Source: CAZDCD01 sp964503885 (lineage in GTDB: Bacteria; Bacteroidota; Bacteroidia; Bacteroidales; UBA10428). Taken from it: 64,000 nucleotides of DNA. The DNA is taken from the NCBI GenBank assembly GCA_964503885.1, contig CAZDCD010000002.1:186001-250000 (forward strand), written 5' to 3'. Position 1 is the stretch's first letter. Every line of letters starts with the position of its first letter. Shown here one piece after another: positions 19,442-28,625 of this stretch. Made by a program: the position numbers and the translations under genes. The notes under the pieces were generated by a model. It was not told the origin of the DNA and did no database searches. It worked only from the letters and a program-made list of their open reading frames with translations.

Positions 19442-19811
19442 GTATATGCTTTAAAATTAATCGTCGGTGATATGAATAGGCTAATTTACAAATCCACGAA
19501 CAGATAACCCAATCTTTTGTTTAAAGAATCAGCAAAAAGGGGCAATGCCCGCATTCAGGCAAAACCGTTATACCCAATTGCAGAATTGTTAAACCGCTTT
19601 CGACCGAATGATAGTCTAAGAAAAATGTTTACCCGAAGGTGTGTTTTCAACAACCTATTGATAAGTTCATTCGTTATTTTTCAGGATTTGTATTAATTTC
19701 CGCATTAAATAAGTACCATTCCTTCATGACAGCATCAGAAGCCGTTAAAATTTATCTGTATACGCTGCGAAATAATTCTGGATTCAATATAGTCATTTAA
19801 ATCAATTTATT
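19442..19811. other. Divergent intergenic region upstream of the cox operon
   Basis: 370 bases, AT-rich, no coding potential seen. It should carry the cox operon promoter (reverse) and that of the exported protein at 19812 (forward). No consensus promoter stood out on either strand. Confidence 0.5.
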
Positions 19812-20840
19812 ATGAGAAAAATATATGTAATTCTGGTTTTATTGCTGGCCGGAACTATGGCCAGCGCCCAGTTTTCGAAAGTATCGAAAGACCAGGCAGA
19901 ACGGGTAAAAAAATCTGTACTGCTTGTTTCACTGGAAGAGGAGGATGCGAAACTCGCTGGAAAACTTGCTAAAAAGCAGGATGAGCTGGAACATTATAAA
20001 ATGCAGATAGCCGGAAGAAATGAAGCCCTTCAGGCAGCTGTAGAAAATTACTGGAATTTCAGCGAAAATATCGAATATATACCAAAGAGCGAGGTAAACA
20101 AGCTGTTGTCGGAAAGCAAAAACTATGTGGTCCTGGCTTTTGGCAAACACCTCGATTATGAACGGTTAAGCACGGGAAAAGGTGCCAACGGCAAACCTGC
20201 CGGATGGACACAGGAAACATCATACAGGGGAACAAGGCCTTCACAACCTCCGACTATAGAGTACTATTATAATCCTTCCACAAAATACACCAGTCTGGCA
20301 AACGGGATCACTACCCTGAACTTATCGGGCAATGGTGTTGCATTGGATATTTACCTGCCGAATGTTTTGCCGTCTTACACCGACATTATTTATGGCCTGC
20401 AGCAGATGCAATACACGCTGCGGTATTATGAGGCCGATGACGGGAACACGGTTTGGACATTTATAAAACAGATCAAGAAAAATTCGTCCGGGCTTAAAAG
20501 CAGGATACTTCTCGTTGATAAAGACGATCTTGATAAGGGTGCAACTGAAGAAAAAATAAAGGAAGTGTATCCCTACCCATTTGAAATTGCAAGCCAGGAA
20601 AAAATCGACAGGGTAATTGTTGAAAAGGACACAGCATATGCATACGTGCAGATCGTGGACACCCCAACCGGTAAAGGAAACGTAAGTGCACATTTCATCA
20701 GCGATCCCGGCGATGGCACAATTTATTGCTACGATTCGCCAACTGTAACATTTGGAATCAAGGGGACATCGATTATTACCTATAACCAGAGAATCAAAGT
20801 CCAGAACTTTAAATCCTACTGCAAAAATATCGAAGATTAG
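19812..20840 (+). CDS. Exported protein of unknown function
   Basis: 342 residues. A clear signal peptide (MRKIYVILVLLLAGTMASAQ) is followed by a Lys/Glu-rich, probably helical segment (about 23-75) and then a mixed, more globular region. I recognise no domain and see no membrane helix after the signal. It stands alone: the cox operon is divergent and the next stretch is decayed DNA. Confidence 0.7.
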   Translation: MRKIYVILVLLLAGTMASAQFSKVSKDQAERVKKSVLLVSLEEEDAKLAGKLAKKQDELEHYKMQIAGRNEALQAAVENYWNFSENIEYIPKSEVNKLLSESKNYVVLAFGKHLDYERLSTGKGANGKPAGWTQETSYRGTRPSQPPTIEYYYNPSTKYTSLANGITTLNLSGNGVALDIYLPNVLPSYTDIIYGLQQMQYTLRYYEADDGNTVWTFIKQIKKNSSGLKSRILLVDKDDLDKGATEEKIKEVYPYPFEIASQEKIDRVIVEKDTAYAYVQIVDTPTGKGNVSAHFISDPGDGTIYCYDSPTVTFGIKGTSIITYNQRIKVQNFKSYCKNIED

Positions 20841-21383
20841 CTTCCATGGAATATGAGGATTTTATCCCGGGTTGTATTGTCCCGGCATTTTCATTATGAG
20901 CAATACCATCGTGGTGTTGAAGTTCATGCATGATTTCCATCAGATCATCTTATTGGCTTCCGAGGTTGACATGAACCGGTTTTTTTCTTAATTTGTGTTC
21001 ATCGTATTCCCCGAACCGGGTTGTTTGTTTCCGGGATCAAAGAGATTTATACAATGGTGGCCGGACCGTGATATTCTGTGGTTTATCCTCATCGGAGTCA
21101 GGCTCTTCAGGTTGGGGGAAAAACAACCGGCAGGCAATGCAGCAACTCATAAGTCTGTGACATAGTAACAACGAGGTTTCCAGGATAAGGTATGGTTATT
21201 ATGTTACATTTTATTTTATTAATTAAAATAAAGTGTAATATGTTTGATAGGCAAAAAGTCGTTGATTAACAGGTAAAAAAGGCATTACAGCCGGAAGCCT
21301 GCAAAACCTGACAGGGATTATTGAACACTAAGCAACAAATACATTCATTAAAGCCGAATAGTTAATCCTATGAACCAATTGTT
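20841..21383. other. Non-coding stretch with hairpins
   Basis: No open frame of coding character. It contains a CCGGG/CCCGG hairpin just after the upstream gene (about 20867-20885, followed by a T-rich run; possible weak terminator) and the strong inverted repeat at 21204-21238. A motif resembling TTTTTTTCTTAATTTG at about 20979 recalls similar tracts at 33264 and 36266. Confidence 0.5.
21204..21238. repeat. 35-base AT-rich inverted repeat
   Basis: TTACATTTTATTTTA (21204-21218), a 5-base loop TTAAT, then TAAAATAAAGTGTAA (21224-21238): 14 of 15 positions pair exactly and the remaining one can form G-U. It is too AT-rich for a classic terminator. It may be an operator, a mobile-element end or a bidirectional terminator. 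Confidence 0.6.
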
Positions 21384-21800
21384 ATGAAAAACAAAGCAAC
21401 AGGCAACAATTATAACAACCCTGGGCATACTGCCTGCTATTGCGGGATTCGAGCACGGCCTTTTTGAAGTCCTTCGGGGCTGCAGACCTGCAGGAAGCCA
21501 TTTTATAGCGGCTATCGTCAAAGAAATGCAATGGTGGGAACATGGGACCGAAGATGCCTTCACCCTGATTCCGAATTTCCTCATCACAGGAATTTGTGCC
21601 ATGGGTATCAGTCTTTCTGCCATGATATGGTCGATTTTCTGTTTATACAAACGCAATTCATCAACTATTTTCCTTTTGCTTTTTATCGTACTTGTGCTGG
21701 TGGGCGGGGTATCGGATTTATACCGTTTTTTATCGTCACATGGGCTTATGCTACCCGTATAAACAAACCCATTAACCGGTGGAAAAAATGGCTGGGGACA
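21384..21800 (+). pseudogene. Broken membrane protein gene (two frameshifts)
   Basis: Starting from the ATG at 21384, the first codons read MKNKAT and then go out of frame. A 7-base tandem duplication (GCAACAG at 21396-21402 followed by GCAACA) explains the shift. After removing it the frame reads on as TIITTLGILPAIAGFEHG and continues through two hydrophobic helices to about 21700. A second shift in the G-rich tract near 21702-21709 moves the frame to GIGFIPFFIVTWAYATRI. The restored product would be a membrane protein of about 135 residues that merges at about 21800 with an unrelated esterase remnant. I do not know the function of the family. Confidence 0.6.
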
Positions 21801-22240
21801 GGCGAGAATTTCATGAAAGGCACCCGTTTTAACGAAAAGGCAGACACAGAAGGTTTTTTCGTGGTTTATCCGAATGCACATGATCACGGAGGGGGACAAT
21901 ACTGGATAATATATTCAGACATCGGCTTTATATCTGAAATTATTCGATCGATTTTCAATAATACACCTTTGGGCATTAGATGATTATGGATTATCATGGG
22001 TAAACATAGATTCAGTGTTGACAATATTTGGAACAAATTATGGATGGAGAGCAAATGCGGTTGTTGATTCATTACAGCAGCTGATCGTTAAGAAGTGGAT
22101 TTGTCCAAATTCTGTGGAAATTAACTTAAATTCAAGTTTTAATGCGGAACATCATTGGTTAACAAGCAGTATTTCAAGCATTTCTTCAAATGATGTGATA
22201 TGGGATTTTTTCAGTGCACATCCGAAAGATTTAAAATATT
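21800..22240 (+). pseudogene. Remnant of a PHB-depolymerase/feruloyl-esterase-like gene with an internal deletion
   Basis: The segment at about 21805-21960 reads NFMKGTRFNEKADTEGFFV, then VYPNAHD and DIGFISEIIRSI. These resemble the N-terminal alpha/beta-hydrolase blocks of the LpqC/PHB-depolymerase-like esterases (xxSGFNxxADxxGFxVxYP and DxGFIxxxI). After a break the frame starting around 21982 reads VNIDSVLTIFGTNYGWRANA and, near 22185, SSNDVIWDFFSAHPK, which resemble the C-terminal blocks of the same family. The region between them, including the nucleophile GxSxG and the catalytic Asp/His blocks, is missing. This is a decayed, non-functional copy. Confidence 0.55.
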
Positions 22241-22319
22241 TCAAGGCAAAATGGTTTTTTTTGAAATTTCTTGAGCATATCTGCTTAAGATTTGTTAGTA
22301 GTAATAAAACTAAAAAACC

Positions 22320-22865
22320 ATGAAAAAAGTAACATTATTGACAATTGGTTTATGCCTTGGTTTAAGCCTCACTTTTTCACAGACGTTCACATTAACCAGC
22401 AAATCAGTGGGCGGACAGGCTACAAGCAAACAGGAATCAAACACCTTCGGATGTGACGGGGAAAATCTTTCTCCTCAGCTCTCCTGGATAAATGCTCCGG
22501 AGGGAACAAAAAGTTTTGCCGTAACCATGTACGATCCCGATGCGCCAACCGGAAGCGGATGGTGGCACTGGGTAGTCTTTGACATCCCGGGAAATGTCAC
22601 CGGACTGGCAGAAGGAGCCGGCAATATTTTAAAAAACCTGGCTCCTGAAGGGTGTGTCCAGGGCATTACAGATATGGGTCAGCCGGGTTATATGGGCCCT
22701 TGTCCTCCCCAGGGAAGCAGCTACCACAGATATATCATCACGGTGTATGCATTGAAGACACCAAAACTAGGTTTAGACAGTAAAGCATCTCCTGCAATGG
22801 TTGGATATAATTTAAGTCAGAACCTGATCGAAAAAGCGTCGCTGATATTCTATTACAAAAAATAA
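22320..22865 (+). CDS. Exported YbhB/YbcL-type PEBP-family protein
   Basis: 181 residues. A signal peptide (ends near LTFSQT) precedes a phosphatidylethanolamine-binding-protein fold. Seen: LSPQLSWINAPEGTKSFA, the ligand-pocket segment MYDPDAPTGSGWWHWVVFDIP and GPCPPQGSSYHRYIITVYAL. Bacterial members are called Raf-kinase-inhibitor-like, but their role is unclear. A TAAG-ATTTG stretch lies about 30 bases upstream. The gene sits just after the esterase remnant. Confidence 0.88.
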   Translation: MKKVTLLTIGLCLGLSLTFSQTFTLTSKSVGGQATSKQESNTFGCDGENLSPQLSWINAPEGTKSFAVTMYDPDAPTGSGWWHWVVFDIPGNVTGLAEGAGNILKNLAPEGCVQGITDMGQPGYMGPCPPQGSSYHRYIITVYALKTPKLGLDSKASPAMVGYNLSQNLIEKASLIFYYKK

Positions 22866-23250
22866 AGCAATAGCTAAGAGGTGGGTACAGACCAGTAGTC
22901 TGTGCCTTTATACGTATTTAAAGAAATATCTTTTCCTGTAAAAGGTTACTACCATGCTTCAGCATGATGTATTTCCATGGCGGTCAGCAGGCCTTACCGG
23001 AAAGTGCGCTGAAACGCACAATGAATTCACGGACTGAAGCTCCGGTCAACCACCCCGGCTTCAATTGGTTGTTGGTGTTATCCGGGCTTCTGCCAAGATG
23101 AATCCTTGAACTTTACACACTTCGATGTTCAGTTCTATATGTTTTCAAACAGGGTATTACTTGTTAATTATTGTAAAGCGCTCTTGAAAATACAGGTTCC
23201 GGATTGCCATTTTTATTATCTTTCCCGAAATAATCTCTGATTGTTTTGAT
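22866..23250. repeat. Intergenic region with a cluster of REP-like hairpins
   Basis: 385 bases without a gene. Hairpins: GGTACAGAC/GTCTGTGCC (22884-22906, loop 5), CATGCT/AGCATG (22953-22966), GTGCG/CGCAC (23004-23019) and CGGA/TCCG (23030-23044). Short GC-rich palindromes with TTCAG/CTGAA in or next to the loop resemble REP sequences spread by RAYT transposases in Bacteroidota, but no such transposase is in this window. Confidence 0.5.
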
Positions 23251-25740
23251 ATGAAAAAAACGGTTGTCGGATTTAAAATTGTTGCGGTTATCATACTTTA
23301 TATGTTATGTTCCTGTGGCAGGATCAGCCAGGTGGGAAAAAAGACGTCAATGGAACTTTGGTATATTGAACCTGCAAAAGAATGGGTTGAAGCGTTACCG
23401 GTCGGGAACGGCCGTCTGGGTGCGATGGTTTATGGCAAGACGGCACACGAACAAATCCAGCTAAACGAAGAAACAGTCTGGTCGGGTGGACCCGGAAATA
23501 ACATTGATCCTGAACTCGGGAAACATATTCCTGAGATACGAAAACTCGTTTTTGACGGTAAATATTCCGAGGCGCAGGAATTAGCCACCAAATACATACC
23601 GGTTCAGCCTGCCAAAAATAATAATTATGGCATGTGCTACCAGCCTGTCGGTGATCTCTGGATAGATTTCCCGGGACACGAACAGGTCGAGGATTACCGG
23701 CGTGCACTGGATATGGAAAAGGCAGCAACTACAGTTACCTATCGGAAAAATGGTATCAGGTTTACAAGGGAACTGTTTGCATCGTTCACAGATGATGTGC
23801 TGATTATGCACCTGTCTGCCGATAAACCCGGCAGCATTACCTGCAGGCTTAGTGCCGACAGTCCGCATGAAACATATTCGGTATTCGTGGAAGACAATCA
23901 ATTGATCCTGGGAGGTATTACAGGCGACGTGGAAAATAAGAAGGGTAAAGTGATATTCAGCACCCATATTAAGCCCAGGATCGACGGAGGATCGATTTCG
24001 ACAACCGGCCGTGCACTTCAAATAAACAATGCAGATGCTGTAACCCTGTATATATCCATAGGTACTAATTTTAAAAATTATAACGATCTTTCCGGAGATG
24101 GCGATAAAAAGGCGTCTGAACTACTGAACAGGGCATTCCGGAAAGATTTTCATGCCGCCAGGGCTGCCCATATCAAAAAGTACCAACAATTTTTTAACCG
24201 GGTAAATCTCGATCTTGGCTCCACCGATTCGGTGAAGAACCCGACCGATGTCAGGCTGGCTCAGTTTAATTCAGGAAACGATCCACAGCTGATTGCGCTT
24301 TATTTTCAGTTCGGACGCTACCTGCTTATTTCAAGTTCACAGCCGGGCACGCAGCCCGCCAACCTTCAGGGTATATGGAACGATAAGATATATCCGCCGT
24401 GGGATAGTAAATACACGGTGAACATCAACACCGAGATGAATTACTGGCCTGCCGAGGTGACCAACCTTTCCGAGCTTCATGAACCCTTATTTGACATGTT
24501 AAGCGATCTTTCGGTAACCGGCAAAGAAAGCGCTTCAGTGATTTATCATGCACAGGGCTGGAACGTACATCACAATACCGACCTTTGGAGGATCTCGGGT
24601 CCTGTGGATGAAGCATATTACAGCCTGTGGCCAATGGGCGGGGCATGGCTGACACAACATATATGGCAGCACTATCTCTACACCGGCGATCTGTCGTTTC
24701 TTAAGCAGTATTACCCTGTTTTAAAAGAAGTTGCGGTTTTTTATACCGACATTCTCCGGAGAGAACCGGAACACAACTGGCTGGTGGTATGTCCCTCGAT
24801 ATCTCCTGAAAATGAGCACCAAAATAAGGTGAGCATTGCTGCCGGCACAACCATGGATAACCAGCTTGTTTACGATGTCTTCTCAAATGTGATTGCAGCA
24901 GACAGCATCCTGAATATCGATGCTTTATTCTCTGATTCCCTAAAACTCCTGATCGCGCAGCTTCCGCCCATGCAGATCGGTCGATGGGGTCAGTTGCAGG
25001 AATGGATGTATGACTGGGACAGGCAGGAAGATACACACCGCCATGTATCGCATCTGTACGGGCTTTATCCTTCGAACCAGATCTCGCCATACAGGACCCC
25101 TGAACTGTTTATGGCTGCAAAAACCTCATTACTAGCCCGGGGCGATGTTTCCACAGGCTGGTCTATGGGCTGGAAAGTGAACCTCTGGGCCAGGCTGCTT
25201 GACGGAGATCATGCTTTGAAGCTCATCAGGGATCAGATCAGACCTTCACGACAACCCGATAACAGTGAAAGGGGCGGCACATATCCGAATCTCTTTGATG
25301 CCCATCCTCCGTTCCAGATCGACGGAAATTTCGGGTGCTCTGCCGGGATTGCTGAGATGCTTCTTCAGAGCCATGACGGGGCCATTCATATTTTACCGGC
25401 ACTTCCCGCAGCCTGGGATAAAGGAAAAATAACAGGATTGAGAGCCCGGGGAGGTTTTACAATCGATATAGCATGGAATGAAGGGAGACCGGATACAATT
25501 GCAATCACTTCATCGCTGGGAGGTAACTGCAGGATCCGCACCTTTTATCTGCTCGAAGGTAAAGGACTGAGGAGAGCCACCGGAAAAAACCCGAATCCGT
25601 TTTTCGGAGTACCCGGGATAAGAAAACCATTGGTATCAGACAATTCGAAAATTAAGGCATTCGCACCCGGGAAGATCTATGAATATGACCTGAGTACACA
25701 ATCCGGTGGAAGGTATATTCTGCATGAATTACGGCAGTAA
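23251..25740 (+). CDS. GH95 alpha-L-fucosidase (or related alpha-L-galactosidase), lipoprotein
   Basis: 829 residues, near the usual size of GH95. The N-terminus is a signal with a lipobox-like LCSC. The mature part starts with LWYIEPAKEWVEALPVGNGRLG, cut here as LWYIEPAKEW and ALPVGNGRLGAMVYG, the GH95 N-terminal block. Further motifs: PANLQGIWND, NINTEMNYWPAE (the conserved Asn pair), CPSISPENEH (acid Glu region), DTHRHVSHLYGLYP and FQIDGNFGCSAGIAEML (conserved Asp). The enzyme removes terminal alpha-1,2-linked fucose or related sugars from glycans. No SusC/SusD pair is next to it, so it is not in an obvious polysaccharide-utilisation locus. Confidence 0.92.
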   Translation: MKKTVVGFKIVAVIILYMLCSCGRISQVGKKTSMELWYIEPAKEWVEALPVGNGRLGAMVYGKTAHEQIQLNEETVWSGGPGNNIDPELGKHIPEIRKLVFDGKYSEAQELATKYIPVQPAKNNNYGMCYQPVGDLWIDFPGHEQVEDYRRALDMEKAATTVTYRKNGIRFTRELFASFTDDVLIMHLSADKPGSITCRLSADSPHETYSVFVEDNQLILGGITGDVENKKGKVIFSTHIKPRIDGGSISTTGRALQINNADAVTLYISIGTNFKNYNDLSGDGDKKASELLNRAFRKDFHAARAAHIKKYQQFFNRVNLDLGSTDSVKNPTDVRLAQFNSGNDPQLIALYFQFGRYLLISSSQPGTQPANLQGIWNDKIYPPWDSKYTVNINTEMNYWPAEVTNLSELHEPLFDMLSDLSVTGKESASVIYHAQGWNVHHNTDLWRISGPVDEAYYSLWPMGGAWLTQHIWQHYLYTGDLSFLKQYYPVLKEVAVFYTDILRREPEHNWLVVCPSISPENEHQNKVSIAAGTTMDNQLVYDVFSNVIAADSILNIDALFSDSLKLLIAQLPPMQIGRWGQLQEWMYDWDRQEDTHRHVSHLYGLYPSNQISPYRTPELFMAAKTSLLARGDVSTGWSMGWKVNLWARLLDGDHALKLIRDQIRPSRQPDNSERGGTYPNLFDAHPPFQIDGNFGCSAGIAEMLLQSHDGAIHILPALPAAWDKGKITGLRARGGFTIDIAWNEGRPDTIAITSSLGGNCRIRTFYLLEGKGLRRATGKNPNPFFGVPGIRKPLVSDNSKIKAFAPGKIYEYDLSTQSGGRYILHELRQ

Positions 25741-25859
25741 TTATTAGGAAAAATTGCCTGTAAAACACTAAATTTAAGTTCTGCTATCCGAATATTCGCT
25801 ATTAGACTAAAAGCGCCCTGCAAGTAGAAGCTGCATATTGGCTTTAGCTTTGAAACCGG

Positions 25860-25877
25860 CCCGGCAATTAAGCCGGG
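25860..25877. repeat. CCCGGC/GCCGGG hairpin
   Basis: A 6-bp perfect stem with a 6-base loop (AATTAA) in the gap between the fucosidase and the DUF116 gene. It has no T-run, so it is more like a REP-type palindrome than a terminator. Confidence 0.45.
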
Positions 25878-25967
25878 ACCTCAGAGGGAAGCGGGATAAA
25901 CTATTGAGTCCGATGTGAATAAACGTTTGGGATTTAATTCGGATCCGGACAGTAAAATTATTGCAGA

Positions 25968-25994
25968 AACGAAGTATTATCCTTATCTGGCCGG
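25968..25994. repeat. Dispersed element, copy 1 (TATTATCCTTATCTGGCC)
   Basis: AAGTATTATCCTTATCTGG is related to the three better-matching copies at 33066, 35102 and 36067. All four lie in spaces between genes. This is the most diverged copy. Confidence 0.4.
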
Positions 25995-26035
25995 GCACTT
26001 AAGAACCTTATTTAAAACTGGAGGTATTGCATCTT

Positions 26036-26857
26036 ATGAAATTTCCAATTCCATACGAACCGGTTGTAGGGAAAACGTTTTCTTTGTTTGGTAAGAACAA
26101 GTCAACATCAGTATATTACCAGGTTATCAGGGATTTGGGAGATCAGGTGCTTAAAAAAAATAGCAGTCCACAACGCGTACTGCAAATTCTTCAACATTAC
26201 AGTAAAAAGAAACGCTTATTACGGAGAATTGCGCTTGAAAAAGAAAACCGGGAATTTATTTCTTTTGTAATTCATCTGTTGCATGCATCACTGGCCGAGT
26301 ATACCACTAAGATCGATGATCACCTTCGGGAGTTGCCACTGTTGAAATTCTGGGACAGGCGGTTGGGTACAACCCGCGAGCAGTATTATTTATATATGCT
26401 TGAAATTGAACTTACTAACCGGATATTTAAAAAGCAATTTGTACCTGCCGACAATAAAATAGCACTTTTGCCATACTGCCTTCGTGATTTCAATGCCGAC
26501 TGCAGGTCGGAACCCGATGATTTCGATGTGCAATGCAAACATTGTTCAAAAAACTGTTACCAGCATTATATCAGCCGCCTTTTAAAGGAAAATCAGATTG
26601 AACCATATATCTGGATGGGTGCAGGCATAAAGAAAAAAGCTACAGAAGTTGCCAAAAACGGTGAGCGTCTCGCCATTTTAGGTATCGCCTGTATTCCGGA
26701 ACTGGTTTTTGGTATGCGAAAATGTCAGAAATACAACATACCCGTCATTGGCCTTCCCCTGGATGCAAATCGGTGTGTCCGGTGGATGGGTAAATTTCAT
26801 CCCAACTCAGTCAATCTTGATCAGCTGGAAAAATTATGCACCAATTCAAACCACTAA
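26036..26857 (+). CDS. DUF116 domain protein
   Basis: About 273 residues. I chose the ATG at 26036 over the in-frame TTG at 26027 because GGAGG at 26020-26024 is correctly spaced for the ATG and almost touches the TTG. The C-terminal half has the DUF116 cysteine cluster CKHCSKNC, with a preceding Cys in FNADC, then YIWMGAGIKKKATEVAK and ILGIACIPELVFGMRKCQ. The cysteines suggest metal or Fe-S binding; in other organisms DUF116 genes are found near lipoate/biotin or formylmethanofuran-type genes. No partner of that sort is seen here. The function is unknown. Confidence 0.78.
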   Translation: MKFPIPYEPVVGKTFSLFGKNKSTSVYYQVIRDLGDQVLKKNSSPQRVLQILQHYSKKKRLLRRIALEKENREFISFVIHLLHASLAEYTTKIDDHLRELPLLKFWDRRLGTTREQYYLYMLEIELTNRIFKKQFVPADNKIALLPYCLRDFNADCRSEPDDFDVQCKHCSKNCYQHYISRLLKENQIEPYIWMGAGIKKKATEVAKNGERLAILGIACIPELVFGMRKCQKYNIPVIGLPLDANRCVRWMGKFHPNSVNLDQLEKLCTNSNH

Positions 26858-26937
26858 GAGTTATATTGTGATTTACCTTATATGTGACTGAAAGGTATTG
26901 ATCCTTTCAGGTATATCGGTCAAACAATCATCTTATG

Positions 26938-28140
26938 CTATTTTGCAAGATTAAAATACAGCTTTGGGCCGTTGTCGCCTGTCTCGTTTTCCGAAGCATA
27001 GAAAGAAGCATCCAAAGCGCCTAAGGGACGGATGAGCAAACCTTTGGTTTTCCCTTCCAGCAAGCGCTGCAAAACCGGTTTTGAAAGCGTAATAAAGTTT
27101 TTACTCCCCGGTTCATCAGCCATCTCAATATCATAAATCATCTGGGTATTAAAAACGTCAGAATAGCTATGGTCCTGAATAAAATTGTTGTAAGTTACAT
27201 TGTTCTGATCCCATACAGGATCTCCTCCGGTAATTTCAATCACTCGTATTTTACCGAACTCCATACCAAAATCTTCACCGTAAGCGCCGATATAGTCGCC
27301 ACCTTTTGGGACAGACTGTGTGGTTAATTCCAGCAACCCCGGTCCGTCTATTTTTGCATACCTAAATTGTTCAAGATCCCATCTTAAAATTACCCATTGA
27401 TTTGCATTAACCGTTAATATCCGTGCATAGCCCTCCTGCTTTTTAACATGCCAGTCGTTAAAGTTCACATCGGGAAAATCGGCATTTATAACACAGTCAT
27501 GTGTAACATCAAGATGGTTTGAAAACGTATTCAAAGCCGGAATGGGAGGATGGTAGGAGACCAGCTCTCCTTTATCCGGTCCTGCAAGGTTAACATTTAC
27601 TATGTCGGATTTATAATAGTCCACGTCAATATAATATTTGCCCAATCCAAAATCAGTTGCACACAATTGCACATAAACCGTATCGCCAGGAACAGCATCG
27701 AATTTTTTAGTAGTCATGCTGATGGTATGCCAGCCGGATGTATCAGGAATGTCATATTCCATTAAATCGATATGATAGTTGGTGGTACGCTGTGTATTCA
27801 CCATCATATTAAGCCGGCGCGGTGCATTATGGACGCGTACCCTTGCTTCAACACGCAACTGAAATGAAGGATCTTTTAATTTATTCAGATCCAGGGAAGC
27901 GGTAACATCGCGTTTAATTAATGTCCAGTATACATTATCCCTGTCATGTGTGGCATCTATAAGAATACGTGCATATCCGTCCATTTGAATAAAATCCATT
28001 GTGGCAGCACCGTCACCGGTAAAAAAGAACCATCCCTCTATATTTTTACCGTTAAAATTATCCAGAAACTGTGCCTGACAAATCCCGAAAGGCATAAGAA
28101 TTAACACGAATATTTTAACTCTTTTTATAATCTTGAACAT
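26938..28140 (-). CDS. Exported protein with two carbohydrate-binding-like repeats, function unknown
   Basis: 400 residues. A signal peptide (ends around CQAQ) is followed by two jelly-roll-like halves. The first contains GYARILIDATHDRDNVYWTL and the second GYARILTVNANQWVILRWDL, so the protein has an internal duplication of a module rich in beta strands and aromatic residues, as in carbohydrate-binding modules. No catalytic domain is seen. It is convergent with the DUF116 gene. A role in glycan binding at the cell surface or periplasm is inferred. Confidence 0.62.
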   Translation of the reverse strand: MFKIIKRVKIFVLILMPFGICQAQFLDNFNGKNIEGWFFFTGDGAATMDFIQMDGYARILIDATHDRDNVYWTLIKRDVTASLDLNKLKDPSFQLRVEARVRVHNAPRRLNMMVNTQRTTNYHIDLMEYDIPDTSGWHTISMTTKKFDAVPGDTVYVQLCATDFGLGKYYIDVDYYKSDIVNVNLAGPDKGELVSYHPPIPALNTFSNHLDVTHDCVINADFPDVNFNDWHVKKQEGYARILTVNANQWVILRWDLEQFRYAKIDGPGLLELTTQSVPKGGDYIGAYGEDFGMEFGKIRVIEITGGDPVWDQNNVTYNNFIQDHSYSDVFNTQMIYDIEMADEPGSKNFITLSKPVLQRLLEGKTKGLLIRPLGALDASFYASENETGDNGPKLYFNLAK

Positions 28141-28625
28141 ATGAACCTCCTTGTCATTTAATAAAAAGATGAATTTTCTTAAAAAACTGAAAAAAACAGA
28201 TGTAACGGATAGAATGCAGTCACTGGTATTTTATAATGGTTATGCCCAACATCACAAAAGTAGTGAATAATACTAAAAGTCAGTAACTCAGGAAATCGGA
28301 TCATGCTTTTTATTTTGTGATATAACCATAGAGGCAACGGCATGCAGTCCTTAACCGGGGATGCATTGAAATAATGTCGATTTCGGGTAGACAGTGATCA
28401 CCATGCTGAATCCGGGGATTATTCATATCCGGAATATTAACCGGTATAGATTCTATACACAATATTAATACGTTGTCAATGATTCAGGTAAATATGAAAT
28501 CTATCATTAACAATACGGATTTTCGATTGTTTTTTATGGATAATTACAAGCAGAAACAAGCCGGTTTTATGTCCCAATTGAATCAAAGGCTTTGTCAACT
28601 GGTCTGTACTAAAATCTGAAATACT
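28141..28625. other. Divergent intergenic region
   Basis: 485 AT-rich bases between the binding-module gene and the DoxX gene. No coding character or strong hairpin was seen. Promoters for both flanking genes must lie here. Confidence 0.5.

Noticed and set aside
20867..20885. CCGGG/CCCGG hairpin after the 19812 gene as a terminator
   Set aside because: The stem is only 5 bp with a 9-base loop and an interrupted T-run; too weak for a firm call.
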